Origin: a virus
Virus record (IMG/VR): IMGVR_UViG_3300034101_001295
Coordinates: 1-39,991 of that record
DNA length: 39,991 nucleotides
Direction: 5' to 3' (one strand)
Position 1 is the first letter of the stretch, and every line of letters begins with the position of its first letter. Of the stretch, positions 29,612 to 37,073 are shown one piece after another. The notes below the pieces were generated by a model, which made no database searches, had not been told where the DNA came from, and saw only the letters and a list, made by a program, of their open reading frames with translations. Position numbers and translations under genes: made by a program.

Positions 29612-30056
29612 ATACGGCGTTATCGGGCAGACCTACGCGCATATTGTCAGCGGCTTGGCAAATCAGTACCGAACGGCGTCGATCCTCGACTACGGCTGCG
29701 GAAAGCGGACGCTCGAAGCGGCGCTCGGCTACCCGATTTGGAACTACGATCCGGCGATTGAAGGACTCGACGAGACGCCGAAGCCGCGCGACATCGTGAC
29801 TTGCACCGACGTGCTGGAGCACATCGAGCCGGAATGTTTGGATGCCGTGCTGGACGACATGCGCCGATGCAGTTTGCAAGTGATGATGGCTGCGATCACC
29901 GTGGTGCCGGCGAAGAAGCTCCTGCCTGATGGAACGAACCCGCACAAGATCTGCGAGCCGTGGGAATGGTGGCACGAGCGTCTAAGCATGCGCTGGCGGC
30001 TGAAGAACTTCGTCGATATGAATAAGCGATTCGTCTGGATCGGCACGCCGCGATGA
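29556..30056 (+). CDS. SAM-dependent methyltransferase
   Basis: A 166-residue class I methyltransferase-like protein: motif I SILDYGCGKRTLEAAL, then NYDPAIEG and VTCTDVLEHIEPECLDAVLD, as in small phage methyltransferases. The start TTG 29556 is chosen because GGAG lies seven bases upstream and it keeps LLISQEYVEQNRRMHERPEY. ATG 29595 is the conservative alternative. It overlaps both neighbouring glycosyltransferase genes, so a sugar (for example O-methylation) is a plausible substrate, by context only. Confidence 0.75.
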   Translation: MLISQEYVEQNRRMHERPEYGVIGQTYAHIVSGLANQYRTASILDYGCGKRTLEAALGYPIWNYDPAIEGLDETPKPRDIVTCTDVLEHIEPECLDAVLDDMRRCSLQVMMAAITVVPAKKLLPDGTNPHKICEPWEWWHERLSMRWRLKNFVDMNKRFVWIGTPR

Positions 30057-30694
30057 ACATCGTATTTTTCGCAGTAGGTGACGAGCACGCCGCAATGGCC
30101 GAGCTTGCTGCGGAAGCGGCGCGGATCACGAATCCCGCCGCCGACCTGTACGTACTTACAGATATTCATACGCAGTTCAGGACGTTGACGCCGGTACGTG
30201 GGCACTGCTCGAAAGAGACGCTCATGTACGACCGCACGATTGCGCAGTATCACTTTCTGCGGGATCGGCGCGAGGCGATCTTCTTGGATTCCGACTGTGT
30301 GGTGCAGCGCGACTTGACGGGCGCCTTCGCCGGGCCGGTGGCCGTAACGGAGCGGATACCGCCCAAGAACGCAGCCGGGCAGATATACAACGGTGGCGTT
30401 CTCTACGGATCAGGGCATGCAGGCGTGGCGTTCTGGCTCTCGTGGTGCGAACTGTACTGGCTCATCCAGCGAGACGCCTGGGCGTGGTACGGGGATCAGG
30501 TGTTGCTGGCGAAGCTGGTGCCGAACTACACCTCGACGCAGGTTTATCCGTCGCACACGCACAACCTCGTGTTGTCTAGCGCCGTCGAGATCGACGCGCA
30601 CCCGGACGCCTACATCGTCCACTACAAGGGCAAGCGCAAGCACTGGATGCGTGACCATGTGGAAGCGATCAAACAGATGAAGGTGGCCGCATGA
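30053..30694 (+). CDS. GT-A-type glycosyltransferase, family 8-like
   Basis: This 213-residue protein starts MNIVFFAVGDEHAAMAELAA. The metal/nucleotide-sugar DxD motif is in IFLDSDCVVQRD (Asp79, Asp81). IYNGGVLYGSG (111-121) and a late HYKGKRKHW (190-198) match the acceptor-side and HxxGxxKPW-like blocks of family 8 enzymes. It would transfer a sugar from a nucleotide donor. It is coupled to the methyltransferase by ATGA and to the next small gene by ATGA. Confidence 0.8.
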   Translation: MNIVFFAVGDEHAAMAELAAEAARITNPAADLYVLTDIHTQFRTLTPVRGHCSKETLMYDRTIAQYHFLRDRREAIFLDSDCVVQRDLTGAFAGPVAVTERIPPKNAAGQIYNGGVLYGSGHAGVAFWLSWCELYWLIQRDAWAWYGDQVLLAKLVPNYTSTQVYPSHTHNLVLSSAVEIDAHPDAYIVHYKGKRKHWMRDHVEAIKQMKVAA

Positions 30695-30900
30695 GACGCC
30701 GACAGATTTACGCCATCCGAGAGCAGGAAGCCGAGCAACTACGAAGGGAGGTGATCCGAAGTGCGTTCAAAGTCGAAGAAGCCGATGCCAATGCCGGGCA
30801 AAGGCAAGAAGTAAGCACCAGCAGCGTCAATTGTCCGACGTGTGGGAAAGCGCTCCAGCCTCGCGGGGCGCATTTCCACATCCGCGCGTGCAAGGGGTAA
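30691..30900 (+). CDS. 69-residue zinc-finger-like protein
   Basis: A helical, charged N-terminus (IREQEAEQLRREVIRSAFKV) is followed by a C-terminal NCPTCGKALQPRGAHFHIRA plus Cys, giving C-x2-C, His-x-His and Cys ligands for a small zinc finger. ATG 30691 overlaps the glycosyltransferase stop as ATGA. Residues 24-41 are encoded in DNA that also carries a +1-frame basic microprotein with a strong ribosome site. Function unknown. Confidence 0.6.
   Translation: MRRRQIYAIREQEAEQLRREVIRSAFKVEEADANAGQRQEVSTSSVNCPTCGKALQPRGAHFHIRACKG
30761..30814 (+). CDS. 17-residue Lys/Pro-rich microprotein behind an extended Shine-Dalgarno
   Basis: GGGAGGTGATCC at 30746-30757 contains GGAGGTGATC, a ten-base match to the 16S anti-Shine-Dalgarno. 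GTG 30761 follows nine bases after GGAGG and opens MRSKSKKPMPMPGKGKK, ending at TAA 30812-30814. It is in the +1 phase of the zinc-finger gene. The very basic product could bind DNA or RNA. The ribosome site could be a coincidence of Glu-Val-Ile-Arg codons in the other frame. Confidence 0.4.
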   Translation: MRSKSKKPMPMPGKGKK

Positions 30901-30903
30901 GGC

Positions 30904-31521
30904 ATGGCTATTAGCACGTATTCCGAACTCAAGACCGCGATCTTCGCATGGGTCGATTCATCCTCCGGCGACTTCAGCGGCACGACGATTGACGACCTCA
31001 TCTTGATGGCGCACCAGCGGATCGGGCGCGAGGTGCGATGCCGCGAGATGGAGGCCGACATTTCCGCAACCGTCAGTGCGGGCGTGGTCCCGTTGCCTGC
31101 GGACTTCGTGGACCTGAAGTATGCCTACCTGAACAACGAGCAGCCGACCAAGTTTCTACAGAAGCGCACGGCGCGGTTTATTTACGAGCGATACCCGCAC
31201 CGGGATGCTGCCGGGCGTCCTGGCTACGTAGCACGCGAGGGCACGAATTTCATCTTTGGCCCGTACCCGGACAGCGGCACGACGTACAACTTAAAGGGCG
31301 TGTACTGGCGGCGCATGACGTTGACCACGACGCTGACGTTCAACGAAGTGTTCCGCGTGCATCCTGACCTGTATCTGGCGGCATCCGTGGCCGAAGCGAT
31401 CCCGTTCGTCGGGCAGGATGCTCGGTTGCAAGTGTGGGAAGCGAAGTATCAGCAGATCCGCAATGACCTGTTGAACGAGGTGAACACCGAAGGTTATGAA
31501 GGAAGCGAGGTCGAGTTCTAA
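30904..31521 (+). CDS. Head-tail adaptor protein
   Basis: This 205-residue protein resembles the phage adaptor family that docks under the portal. It starts MAISTYSELKTAIFAWVDSS, then IDDLILMAHQRIGREVRCRE, VPLPADFVDLKYAYLNNEQP, and a C-terminal helical part LYLAASVAEAIPFVGQDARL and VWEAKYQQIRNDLL. It would connect portal and tail hub. Its stop overlaps the next start as TAATG, so a glycosyltransferase gene is directly coupled to it. Confidence 0.75.
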   Translation: MAISTYSELKTAIFAWVDSSSGDFSGTTIDDLILMAHQRIGREVRCREMEADISATVSAGVVPLPADFVDLKYAYLNNEQPTKFLQKRTARFIYERYPHRDAAGRPGYVAREGTNFIFGPYPDSGTTYNLKGVYWRRMTLTTTLTFNEVFRVHPDLYLAASVAEAIPFVGQDARLQVWEAKYQQIRNDLLNEVNTEGYEGSEVEF

Positions 31522-32204
31522 TGTATCCGCTGAAAATCTTCTGTGGCTATGACCCGCGCGAGGCGTTGGCGTATCACGTCTGTTGCAACTCGATCATCCG
31601 GCATGCTTCGGTTCCGGTGAGCATCACGCCGCTTGCGCTCAATACCCTGTCGAGCTTCTACACCGAGACGCACAAGGGCACGAATCAGTTCGTTCACTCG
31701 CGTTTCCTCGTGCCGTATTTGTGCGGGTTCCAGGGTCGCGCGCTGTTCATCGACGGCGACATGATCTTTCGGGATGACGTGGCGAAGCTGTTCGACCTGA
31801 TGAGCAACGATGTGGATGTGGCCGTTGTCCAGCACGACTACAAGACCAAATACCCGACCAAGTATTTCGGGCAGAAGAATGAGGACTACCCGCGCAAGAA
31901 CTGGAGCAGCGTTGTCCTGTGGAACTGCGGCAACCATCCCAATCACATCCTGACGCCGCAATACATCGCGGAGAAGGACAGCAAGTTTTTGCACCGTTTC
32001 TCGTGGCTCAAGGACGAGCGCATCCAGGCATTGCCGCCCGCATGGAACCATCTCGTTGACGAGTACGACCACAACGACGACGCCAAACTGTTGCACTTTA
32101 CGCTGGCGATTCCGGCGATCTCGTCTTATGAGGACTGCGACCATTCGACCGAGTGGTGGGACGAGTACCACAAGGTCGTGGAGGTAAACGAGCGTGCCAC
32201 TTAA
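31521..32204 (+). CDS. GT-A-type glycosyltransferase, phage type
   Basis: This 227-residue protein begins LKIFCGYDPREALAYHVCCN, typical of a phage-encoded glycosyltransferase group. It has FVHSRFLVPYLCGFQGRALF and the DxD motif IDGDMIF (Asp78, Asp80), then SSVVLWNCGNHP and a late LHFTLAIPA and EWWDEYH. It would use a nucleotide-sugar. It sits between the adaptor and gp10-like tail genes, separate from the other transferases, yet in the same operon. Confidence 0.8.
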   Translation: MYPLKIFCGYDPREALAYHVCCNSIIRHASVPVSITPLALNTLSSFYTETHKGTNQFVHSRFLVPYLCGFQGRALFIDGDMIFRDDVAKLFDLMSNDVDVAVVQHDYKTKYPTKYFGQKNEDYPRKNWSSVVLWNCGNHPNHILTPQYIAEKDSKFLHRFSWLKDERIQALPPAWNHLVDEYDHNDDAKLLHFTLAIPAISSYEDCDHSTEWWDEYHKVVEVNERAT

Positions 32205-32382
32205 TCAAGCCCTAGACGTGGCGGCAGAGCTTCGCGTGCTGCGCGATCGTCTGAAGACGACGCAGGAGGAACTAAGCGACGTAAACGCTCGGCGCGCGTT
32301 GCTGCAAGCGGATGTGGCCTCGATTCAAGCGGAGATCACGCTCAAGCGCGCAGAACTCCGCACGGCGAGTTCCGATCTATGA
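32194..32382 (+). CDS. Short coiled-coil protein
   Basis: A 62-residue protein from GTG 32194, with GGAGG nine bases upstream. It is almost one continuous heptad pattern (ALDVAAELRVLRDRLKTTQE, then LLQADVASIQAEITLKRAEL). It overlaps the glycosyltransferase gene before and the gp10-like gene after by 4 bases. Possibly a small trimeric or dimeric virion or assembly factor. Confidence 0.65.
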   Translation: MPLNQALDVAAELRVLRDRLKTTQEELSDVNARRALLQADVASIQAEITLKRAELRTASSDL

Positions 32383-34004
32383 GAATCCCGCTCATCGGAT
32401 CGCTTGCCAGCCGAGACTCCACGAACACTGCGCTCTACGGAACCGGCAAGGATCAGAGCTTTAAGGACTGTACATTTACGGTCTACAAGAACGAGGCCAC
32501 GGGACGCACGACGCCTCGCGTTTACGGGCGGCAGTCGTATGCGCTGGCGGGTTCGCCTGCGTCAGCGAGCGGCGCGGGTACGGCAATCCGGCTGTGGCGC
32601 TATCAGTCGGGGACGCCAATTACCGCGTTCGGCTCGACCAACAGCACGATCTACAGCACATCCGCGAGCCTGGGTACGATTACCGGGCAGGCCAAGTTTA
32701 TCGACGAGGCGTTCGCGTCCGTGGCTACGCTGCTGATTTCGAGCACGGACAAGACGGCGTGGTATTACCCATCGGACGCGGGTACGGGTTCGCCGACGTT
32801 TACCGGAGATCTGAACAGCAACACGTCGATCACAAACGTCGTCAGTACCGCAGGCGTTTACGTCGGGCAGACGGTCACGCACGCGAACATTCCAGGCGGC
32901 ACCGTCATTACGGCAATTAGCGGGGCAACGATCACGATCTCACAAGCGGCGACGGCTACTGCTGCGGCGCAGTCGATCACCCGAACGCCGATTGCGAAGA
33001 TCCTCGATACCGACTATCCGGGCAACGCCACGCCGAGCCGAGTTCCGACCGGGCGGTTCGCGGTGCTGGATGGCATCGCGTATCAGATGGACACGACGGG
33101 GCAGATTTGGGGGAGCGACATCAACAACATCGCGTCCTACGATCCGCTGAACTTCATCGTCACGCAGGAAACCATCGATCTAGGCATCGGCTGCGTGCGC
33201 TATGGCAATGGCCTGCTGGCGCTGTCGTCGTCGTCGGTGGAGATGTTCCAGAACACAGGCAACCCGGTCGGGAGTTCGTTGACTCGGGTTCAGGAAGGAA
33301 CCTCACACGTCGGCTGCGTGAACCAGTACGCCTATTGTGAATTCGGCGACACGGTGGCGTTTGTCGGCAAGGAGCGTGGACTGCCTGGGGTGTACCTGAT
33401 GGACGGGCTGAAGCCTCGGCGCATATCCGATCAGACGATGGATGCGTGGCTCACGGCGACGGATCTGACGAATGCGCGGCTCAATGTGCTGTCGTCCTAC
33501 GGCGTGCCGGTGCTGGCGGTGACATCCGGGGCGAATGCGACGAGCTGCTACGTGTGGCACAGCAACGTCAATATGTGGCATCCGTGGGCGCTTGAATACG
33601 GCATGACGCAATCCGACACCATCGATAACCCATCGGCGCACGGTGCGCGGTTCGTGGGATCGGATTCCACGCAGACGGTGACGAATGCCGCCGCTCCGGC
33701 CTCGGGAACGATCCAGACGGGCGAGATCGATTTCGATAGCTCGAACGTGAAGCGGTTCAATCGGCTGTCCATTGTCGGCGACCGTGCGGCGTCTACGCTC
33801 AATCTCAGCGTGTCGTGGTCCACGGACAACTACAAGAACTTCTCGACGGCGCGGACCATTGACGCGAGTCAGACGAAGCAGCAGATCAGGAAGCTCGGTA
33901 CGGGTAAGGCAATCTCGATCAAGATCACCGGACTGTCGGGTGTATCCAATCGGCCACACGGGATCGAGGCAATCGACCTTGAAGCGGATCAGGGGACCAT
34001 ATGA
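32379..34004 (+). CDS. Tail hub/DNA-stabilisation protein, P22 gp10-like
   Basis: This 541-residue beta-rich protein resembles P22 gp10, which plugs and extends the tail below the adaptor. It starts MRIPLIGSLASRDSTNTALY. RVPTGRFAVLDGIAYQMDTT, IGCVRYGNGLLALSSSSVEM, FQNTGNPVGSSLTRVQEGTS and GDTVAFVGKERGLPGVYLMD are typical middle blocks. Position after the adaptor fits. ATGA overlaps join it to both neighbours. Confidence 0.8.
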   Translation: MRIPLIGSLASRDSTNTALYGTGKDQSFKDCTFTVYKNEATGRTTPRVYGRQSYALAGSPASASGAGTAIRLWRYQSGTPITAFGSTNSTIYSTSASLGTITGQAKFIDEAFASVATLLISSTDKTAWYYPSDAGTGSPTFTGDLNSNTSITNVVSTAGVYVGQTVTHANIPGGTVITAISGATITISQAATATAAAQSITRTPIAKILDTDYPGNATPSRVPTGRFAVLDGIAYQMDTTGQIWGSDINNIASYDPLNFIVTQETIDLGIGCVRYGNGLLALSSSSVEMFQNTGNPVGSSLTRVQEGTSHVGCVNQYAYCEFGDTVAFVGKERGLPGVYLMDGLKPRRISDQTMDAWLTATDLTNARLNVLSSYGVPVLAVTSGANATSCYVWHSNVNMWHPWALEYGMTQSDTIDNPSAHGARFVGSDSTQTVTNAAAPASGTIQTGEIDFDSSNVKRFNRLSIVGDRAASTLNLSVSWSTDNYKNFSTARTIDASQTKQQIRKLGTGKAISIKITGLSGVSNRPHGIEAIDLEADQGTI

Positions 34005-34381
34005 TTGCGCTTGACGGTACGACCATATCTTTGCAAGTCGTTCTGGCGGGCGCAGTGACCACGAACGAAGCGCAATGCTACTGCGTCTACTACGACGTGC
34101 TGTCGCAAACCAAGTCAGGCACGGAAGAATACAAGCGGGCAGCGCGTGTTCAAAACACCAATGGTGCAACGGCTGTAACAGCGGTCGCGTCTCCGGCGAA
34201 CACGAACGTCACGCGAATGATTGAGCACATCTGCGTCTACAACTACGACACGGTTAGCGTTACGGCGACTGTTCAGGTTTACAACTCGACGGGCACGGTG
34301 ACGACGCGGTTGAAGAAAACGGCGCTTAACGCAGGGCAAAGTCTAGTTTACGAGCACGGCGCAGGCTGGCTTGTTCTTTAG
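34001..34381 (+). CDS. 126-residue beta-rich virion protein
   Basis: A Thr/Val-rich protein (MIALDGTTISLQVVLAGAVT, then RVQNTNGATAVTAVASPANT, IEHICVYNYDTVSVTATVQV, SLVYEHGAGWLVL). The last block is a common ending of small phage tail-associated beta proteins. It overlaps the gp10-like gene by ATGA. Likely a tail or head-fibre component. Confidence 0.6.
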   Translation: MIALDGTTISLQVVLAGAVTTNEAQCYCVYYDVLSQTKSGTEEYKRAARVQNTNGATAVTAVASPANTNVTRMIEHICVYNYDTVSVTATVQVYNSTGTVTTRLKKTALNAGQSLVYEHGAGWLVL

Positions 34382-34390
34382 GGGTACACG

Positions 34391-35809
34391 ATGAGCGATG
34401 CAACCGAAGCGCGAGCAATGAGGCGGTGGCAGGAGCAACTTGCGCAGATGCGCAACGATGGCAACTGGAGCGCCGACGAGCTTGATTTCCTGCTACAGAA
34501 TCCCGAGAGCCGATCCGCTGGCGATTACATTCAGCCGGGAAACACGATTGAGCTTCCGCAGGGCGCGGACCTGTGGAAATACCTGAATAGCCTGGGCGTG
34601 GCGGGCGGGGCGTCACCGGACCCCATGACCGGGCTTCAGGCGTTCATGGCGCAAAAGGGTCTGACGCTGCCGCAGTATCAGCAGCAATACGGCGGGCTTC
34701 CTCTGTCGTTTTCCGAAGATGGGAAGACGGCGACGTATGACCCGTCATTCGTGAAGAATGCATATTCCTACGAGCCCGGCCCGGATTGGTTTGAGTCGGT
34801 GATCCCGGCGCTTATCCTTGGGATGGGCGCTGCCGGGTTAGGTGGATTTCTTCCGGGCACAGAATCTGTTTTCGGTGGTGCTGCGACCGCCGCAGCGGGC
34901 GAGACTGGCATCGGCGGATGGGCGGGCGCAATCGGCGAGGGCGGCACGTTATCCGGGGTATCTGACCTGGGATGGAACGTAGCCGGGCTTGCGGGTGAAG
35001 GTGCTGGCGCCGGGGCATTGGAAGGAATCAATTGGGCGTCGGACATTTTCAACCCGGACGCGCTTTCCACGTTTACCGGGGATGCGTCAGCCGGGTGGAA
35101 TGTTGCCGGAACTTCTGGCGGGACGGGTGGCGCCATCGCTGATGGTATCAATTGGGCATCCGACATTTTCGATCCGAATGCAGCGTCCGGGTTTACCGGG
35201 GACGCTTCTGCCGGATGGAATGTGGCTCAAACAGCAGGCGGAACGGGCGGGGCCGTTGCCCAGCAAGCCGCCAAGACGGGCCTATCCAAATTCCTGAAAG
35301 ACAAGTTCAACCTCGACGTTGACCAGAACACGCTCGGCATGCTCGGGCAACTGGGCGGCGCAGGAATTGGCCTGCTCGGCAGCAAGCAGCAGTCCGATGC
35401 GCTCAAGGATTTGCAAGCGCAGATGACCGGGCAGCGTGCGCCGTTCCTGAACAAGGCTGTCGGCTACCTGAACAATCCAGAATCGTTCTACACCAGCCCG
35501 GAGGCGACCGGCGCGGCAAACGCAACCATGCGCGCACTGTCGACGAAGTTTGGCAATCCGGGCGTGTCGCCGACTGCGCAGGGCTTGGCGACCGGGGCGC
35601 TCTATGACCGTTACTCCAATACGGTGAACTCGCTCGGATCGCTCGGGCTGTCGGGGCAGGGCATACAAGCGAATCTTGGGCAGCAGATCGCCAGCACGTC
35701 GGGGCAACCGTATGCCATTGCTGGCAACACGATCTCCGGGCTGACGAGCGACAACAGTATGGACGATATGATGAAACGGATGTTCCGCCAGCAGTTCGGC
35801 TTGCCTTAG
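34391..35809 (+). CDS. Putative ejection/internal virion protein 1, with tandem repeat
   Basis: This 472-residue protein has a helical N-terminus (ARAMRRWQEQLAQMRNDGNW), a hydrophobic Gly/Ala segment (VIPALILGMGAAGLGGFLPG, about 137-156) and two 40-residue repeats starting GINWASDIF. A helical C-terminus contains QQSDALKDLQAQMTGQRAPF. The hydrophobic segment and place between tail genes and two other internal proteins suggest a DNA-transfer protein ejected into the cell envelope, like P22 gp7, gp16 or gp20. Sequence identity to those is not claimed. Confidence 0.6.
   Translation: MSDATEARAMRRWQEQLAQMRNDGNWSADELDFLLQNPESRSAGDYIQPGNTIELPQGADLWKYLNSLGVAGGASPDPMTGLQAFMAQKGLTLPQYQQQYGGLPLSFSEDGKTATYDPSFVKNAYSYEPGPDWFESVIPALILGMGAAGLGGFLPGTESVFGGAATAAAGETGIGGWAGAIGEGGTLSGVSDLGWNVAGLAGEGAGAGALEGINWASDIFNPDALSTFTGDASAGWNVAGTSGGTGGAIADGINWASDIFDPNAASGFTGDASAGWNVAQTAGGTGGAVAQQAAKTGLSKFLKDKFNLDVDQNTLGMLGQLGGAGIGLLGSKQQSDALKDLQAQMTGQRAPFLNKAVGYLNNPESFYTSPEATGAANATMRALSTKFGNPGVSPTAQGLATGALYDRYSNTVNSLGSLGLSGQGIQANLGQQIASTSGQPYAIAGNTISGLTSDNSMDDMMKRMFRQQFGLP
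35024..35263 (+). repeat. Two tandem 120-base coding repeats
   Basis: 35024-35143 and 35144-35263 encode 40-residue units GINWASDIF-x-PNA-x-SGFTGDASAGWNVA-x-T-x-GGTGGA. A third, partial unit (LGWNVAGLAGEGAGAGALE) precedes them at about 34968-35023. High DNA identity suggests recent duplication within the ejection protein. Confidence 0.8.
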
Positions 35810-35818
35810 GAGCGATAC

Positions 35819-37072
35819 ATGGATCTCTCGCAACTGTACGGACCGGGGTATGCCGGGTATCTCCAGGGGATGCAATCCTCGCAGGACCGAAACATGCGAG
35901 CTTTGCAGGGGATGGGGATGCTGTCCAACATGCAAACCCAGGACATGCAGCGCAACGCTATGCAGGCGCAATTGGCTGAGCGGCAGCGCCAAGCGCAACA
36001 GCAAGTCGAGGCGCAGGAACGCATGCAGGGGTTGCTGTCGCAGCCTGACGACGTGATCCAAGGGATGCTCGGGATGCCTGCGAATCAGGTGCGCGCATTG
36101 TTCACGATGGGCGGGCCGGGATCGTTGTCGAAAGTGCTTGAGAAGAACTACGAGATGCCGTCCGATCTGCGGATGATCAATGCGCTGCCGGAGGGGCCAC
36201 AGAGAGAAGCGGCGCTACGGTCGAAGACGGGGATTAACCCGCAGTTCTTCCAGACTGACCTCGGCGGGCAGCAGGCGGGCTTCGTGCGAGATCCTGTCAC
36301 GCAGCAGGTACAGCCGGTGTTTCAGGCTGAGAAGACGGCTGCGCCGGGGTCACGTCCCGCATGGCTCAATGCAGACGGCAGCGTTAACGAGGAACTGTAT
36401 CAACGGCAGGCGGGGCTCAATAGAGCCGGGGCGGCGCAGGGACCATCGCTAACTATCAGTTCTCCGTTAATTCCGGGGCAGGCTGCGCAGAATACGAACG
36501 ATCAAGGCATATTGGACGCGGGACAGATGATGTCCGGTATGACCGCGATCCAGCAGGAATATCGACCGGAGTTCCAGACACTAGGAACGCGCTGGAATGC
36601 GCTCAAAACCGGCATGAAGGAGCGGCTTGGATTAGGCGTGACGAAAGACGATAAGGCGTTGCTGGAAGACTTCACGCGCTACCGTGGGCGATCTGCCAAT
36701 GCGCTGAATCAGTACATCAAGGCAATGACCGGCGCGGCACTGACTGAGGCAGAAGCAGAACGCTTGACGAAGGCAATCCCGTTTGCGGGCACGGGGATGT
36801 GGGACGGCGATTCCCCGACTGAGTTCAAGGCGAAGATGGACGCAGTGACGAAGGATCTTCGCATGGCGACGGCTCGACGCTCTTACATCAAGCGTCAAGG
36901 GTTCTCACTTGGTCAGGTGCAGTTAGATCAGATGCCGAAGATTATGAACGACCGGGGGGCGCAGATTAAGAGCGAGATACAGTCCGGCAATCCAAGCATG
37001 CAAGAGCAGGAGATCGGTCGCATGGTGCGACGACGCCTCGCCGAAGAATTCGGCCTAGTTTACGAGCAATGA
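35819..37072 (+). CDS. Putative ejection/internal virion protein 2
   Basis: A 417-residue Gln/Met/Ala-rich protein: SQLYGPGYAGYLQGMQSSQD, then MQAQLAERQRQAQQQVEAQE and a helical body (FTRYRGRSANALNQYIKAMT, GAALTEAEAERLTKAIPFAG). Long helices with many Gln and Met are typical of podovirus DNA-transfer proteins. AGGAG precedes ATG 35819. It precedes the third, larger ejection candidate by one base. Confidence 0.65.
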   Translation: MDLSQLYGPGYAGYLQGMQSSQDRNMRALQGMGMLSNMQTQDMQRNAMQAQLAERQRQAQQQVEAQERMQGLLSQPDDVIQGMLGMPANQVRALFTMGGPGSLSKVLEKNYEMPSDLRMINALPEGPQREAALRSKTGINPQFFQTDLGGQQAGFVRDPVTQQVQPVFQAEKTAAPGSRPAWLNADGSVNEELYQRQAGLNRAGAAQGPSLTISSPLIPGQAAQNTNDQGILDAGQMMSGMTAIQQEYRPEFQTLGTRWNALKTGMKERLGLGVTKDDKALLEDFTRYRGRSANALNQYIKAMTGAALTEAEAERLTKAIPFAGTGMWDGDSPTEFKAKMDAVTKDLRMATARRSYIKRQGFSLGQVQLDQMPKIMNDRGAQIKSEIQSGNPSMQEQEIGRMVRRRLAEEFGLVYEQ

Positions 37073-37073
37073 C

